This document shows, piece by piece, positions 5,672 through 6,979 of a stretch of 6,979 nt of DNA. A program made the translations under genes and the position numbers. How positions within the stretch are numbered: the stretch's first letter is position 1; the number at the start of each line of letters is the position of its first letter. The notes under the pieces are model-generated. The model was not told where the DNA came from and made no database searches. It saw only the letters and a program-made list of their open reading frames with translations. The stretch is taken from the NCBI GenBank assembly GCA_937942935.1, contig CALDGT010000311.1, forward strand, positions 1 to 6,979. Reading direction: 5' to 3'. This stretch comes from an uncultured Chloroflexota bacterium. GTDB taxonomy: Bacteria; Chloroflexota; Anaerolineae; Aggregatilineales; Phototrophicaceae.

Positions 5672-5677
5672 ATTATA
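5672..5677 (-). promoter_or_regulatory. Putative -10 element of a phhA promoter
   Basis: The minus strand reads a perfect TATAAT here, with transcription predicted to start near 5665 and a leader of about 37 nt. No good -35 hexamer is found at 16-18 bp; TTGGGC exists only at a 20-bp spacing. If active, phhA would have its own promoter as well as any read-through from the flavin reductase-like gene. Confidence 0.4.
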
Positions 5678-5691
5678 CAATATTTTTTAGA

Positions 5692-6306
5692 TTATTTGCC
5701 CAATTGTGAAGGCGGACGCACTAAATCAAATAAATCTGTTACACGGGTATAGGCATTACCCGCCAATTTACCAATCGGCTTTAGCGCCTCGACATCTATT
5801 TTATCTGTCCCAATCAATACCGATTCATCTACATGGACATGCAACACACGCCCAATCACCACATGCCCGCCACCTAAATCTATAATTTGCGCGACTTTAC
5901 ATTCAAAATGGATAGGACTTTGGATGACGCGCAACGGTTTTACTGTGAGTGATGGTGCGGTGGTAATGCCTGCCATCGCAAATTCATCCACATCGGCATC
6001 CCATTCGGTAGCGGTCAGATTCATGGCTTCGCCGAGCGATTCTGTGACGATATTCACCACAAATTCGCCTGTATCACGGGCATTATGCAGTGTATCTTTG
6101 CGTCCGTTATCGGTGCTACGGATGGTTGGGCAAAATAACACATGCGGGGGATTTGAACTAGCAACATTGAAAAACGAGAATGGTGCAAGGTTATGCACGC
6201 CATCTTTGCTCATGGTCGAAATCCAACCAATCGGGCGTGGGACGACAGAGCCAACCAATAATTTATACATTGAAGCGGGTGGAATAGCTTCGGCAGAAAG
6301 TTCCAT
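5692..6306 (-). CDS. Flavin reductase-family protein (FMN-binding split barrel)
   Basis: A 204-residue protein of the flavin reductase-like split-barrel family. Members bind FMN and many reduce flavin with NAD(P)H, often supplying a partner monooxygenase; others have no known reaction. Visible hallmarks are SVVPRPIGWIST (20-31), the HNLAPFSFFNVASSNPP block (38-54), KDTLHNARDTGEFVVNIV (70-87) and GGGHVVIGRVLHVHVD in the second half. The length is typical and no signal or membrane segment is seen. The ATG at 6304-6306 has AAAGGA (6313-6318) at good spacing. phhA follows 63 nt downstream on the same strand, so an operon is possible, though phhA seems to have its own -10. PhhA uses a pterin rather than free reduced flavin, so a direct partnership is not expected from known chemistry. 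The N-terminal PRPIGWIST/NLAPFSFFN style belongs to a broad, mostly uncharacterised subgroup. Confidence 0.9.
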   Translation of the reverse strand: MELSAEAIPPASMYKLLVGSVVPRPIGWISTMSKDGVHNLAPFSFFNVASSNPPHVLFCPTIRSTDNGRKDTLHNARDTGEFVVNIVTESLGEAMNLTATEWDADVDEFAMAGITTAPSLTVKPLRVIQSPIHFECKVAQIIDLGGGHVVIGRVLHVHVDESVLIGTDKIDVEALKPIGKLAGNAYTRVTDLFDLVRPPSQLGK

Positions 6307-6329
6307 TATTCATCCTTTTAGTTGTGCGA

Positions 6330-6351
6330 TAGGCATATCCCATTATGCCTA
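6330..6351. promoter_or_regulatory. Inverted repeat TAGGCATA-N6-TATGCCTA upstream of the flavin reductase gene
   Basis: The 8-bp arms (6330-6337 and 6344-6351) are exact reverse complements with a 6-bp spacer, ending 24 nt before the flavin reductase start codon. On the minus strand it overlaps a CATAAT (-10-like, 6342-6347). An operator for a dimeric repressor is the most natural reading. It could instead be a weak hairpin after the gene ending at 6365, but no U-tract follows it on that strand. Confidence 0.45.
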
Positions 6352-6364
6352 ATTTATAGATGAT

Positions 6365-6979
6365 TTAGGAGACCCTACCCCTTACGCCCTGCCATACCAC
6401 GAGGACAAGTAAGATGATGCCAATAGCCAATAGACCGATACCAATAAATGGGGCGATGTCTGTAGGTACAGATACAGGTTCTTCAATTTTTGTCGCAGGT
6501 TCAGATGCAATAATCGTTTGGGTTAATGTCGGCGTGGGCAGTTGCGTTTGGGACGGTACTGCAAATGATGTGGTTTCGGCTAAATTTGTGCTGGATGGCG
6601 ATGGTGGTATAGCATTACCCAATATCTCAAAAAATCCTGTTACTGGTGTTGTTTCTTCTGATGTAATCGTCATCGCGGTATCCATTATCACTTCTTCTGT
6701 GACATCTCCTATCCCTGCCCCAACCGACATCACAGCCACAGGCAATTCAGTGAGGCTCATGGTGGGCATGGGGACAACCATCATCACATCAGATGAGGTT
6801 TCGGTCGATGTTAGGTTTTCTGCTGGTACAGCGGCATAGGCTTGTTGAGTCTGCATTAAATACGCATCAATTGATGGCGGTATAGGCATATTAGATGGAG
6901 CAGATTCAACAGACACTTCTAATAAAGGCTCTTGTGAAGCAGTTGGCATCGCCATTACACCTGCCATTGTTGGGTTAAG
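6365..6979 (-). CDS. C-terminal part of a Ser/Thr/Pro-rich surface protein with a C-terminal membrane anchor (5' partial)
   Basis: The frame is open from the right edge (6979, LNPTMAG...) to the TAA at 6365-6367; 204 residues are visible. An ATG at 6965-6967 has no recognisable Shine-Dalgarno before the window edge and lies in the same low-complexity style, so the gene probably starts further right. The visible part is a long acidic, Ser/Thr/Pro/Val-rich disordered segment (for example PTPTLTQT). It ends in one hydrophobic helix (codons 6392-6457, APFIGIGLLAIGIILLVLVVW) and a short basic tail, QGVRGRVS. This topology implies an outside N-terminal part held by a C-terminal anchor, as in many Chloroflexota envelope proteins. 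No domain is recognisable. The Thr/Pro-rich composition matches the exported protein at the left edge. The opposite-strand frame at 6414-6839 is a low-complexity shadow. Confidence 0.75.
   Translation of the reverse strand, partial: LNPTMAGVMAMPTASQEPLLEVSVESAPSNMPIPPSIDAYLMQTQQAYAAVPAENLTSTETSSDVMMVVPMPTMSLTELPVAVMSVGAGIGDVTEEVIMDTAMTITSEETTPVTGFFEILGNAIPPSPSSTNLAETTSFAVPSQTQLPTPTLTQTIIASEPATKIEEPVSVPTDIAPFIGIGLLAIGIILLVLVVWQGVRGRVS

Noticed and set aside
5924..6352. Plus-strand open frame of 142 codons opposite the flavin reductase gene
   Set aside because: The minus-strand frame carries clear family motifs (PRPIGWIST, NLAPFSFFN). The plus frame shows nothing recognisable and has no ribosome binding site.
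6414..6839. Plus-strand open frame of 141 codons opposite the right-edge surface protein
   Set aside because: Its Val/Ile/Gly/Ser-rich translation is the mirror of the Thr/Pro/Ser-rich minus-strand gene. The minus strand has a continuous frame to the window edge, a membrane anchor and a normal C-terminus.

Overview
The window looks like a piece of a Chloroflexota (Anaerolineae-like) chromosome of moderate GC content. The main evidence is at the two edges. Both carry exported proteins with Thr/Pro-rich tails and linkers (PTPT, MPTSTP and similar), a style very common in that phylum. One of them also has a C-terminal module with the G-x-W-D-T ... G-x-Y-x-L-R-L pattern of Chloroflexota cell-wall and surface proteins. 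This assignment is an inference from protein style, not a phylogenetic result.

Layout, left to right: (1) the 3' end of an exported protein gene (+, to 334), then a promoter-like pair and a perfect 26-bp palindrome; (2) an RluE-type 23S rRNA pseudouridine synthase (+, 478-1086), which meets an MgtC/SapB-family membrane protein (-, 1089-1952) tail to tail with only 2 bp between stop codons; (3) a DUF1003 two-helix membrane protein (-, 2027-2647); (4) a gene-poor stretch of about 470 bp holding a GC-rich, hairpin-rich block (about 2801-2951), then a compact regulatory region with a perfect Crp/Fnr-type dyad, an extended -10 promoter and a small palindrome; (5) a soluble cytochrome P450 (+, 3115-4440) followed 25 nt later by a small uncharacterised protein (+, 4466-4861), very likely one operon; (6) a strong bidirectional terminator (4864-4895); (7) on the minus strand, a flavin reductase-family protein (5692-6306) followed by a biopterin-type phenylalanine 4-monooxygenase (4903-5628), each preceded by dyad-symmetric DNA; (8) the 3' end of a membrane-anchored, Ser/Thr/Pro-rich surface protein (-, 6365 to the right edge).

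No mobile element, CRISPR array, tRNA or rRNA is visible. Most genes are recognisable housekeeping or metabolic families. The less ordinary content is the P450 plus small-protein operon with its elaborate upstream region, and the structured non-coding block before it. The P450 has no ferredoxin, ferredoxin reductase or fused reductase in view. The phenylalanine hydroxylase has no pterin-recycling partner in view. Redox partners for both must be encoded elsewhere, unless the adjacent flavin reductase-like protein contributes. I found no convincing evidence of a wholly new multi-gene system in these 7 kb.
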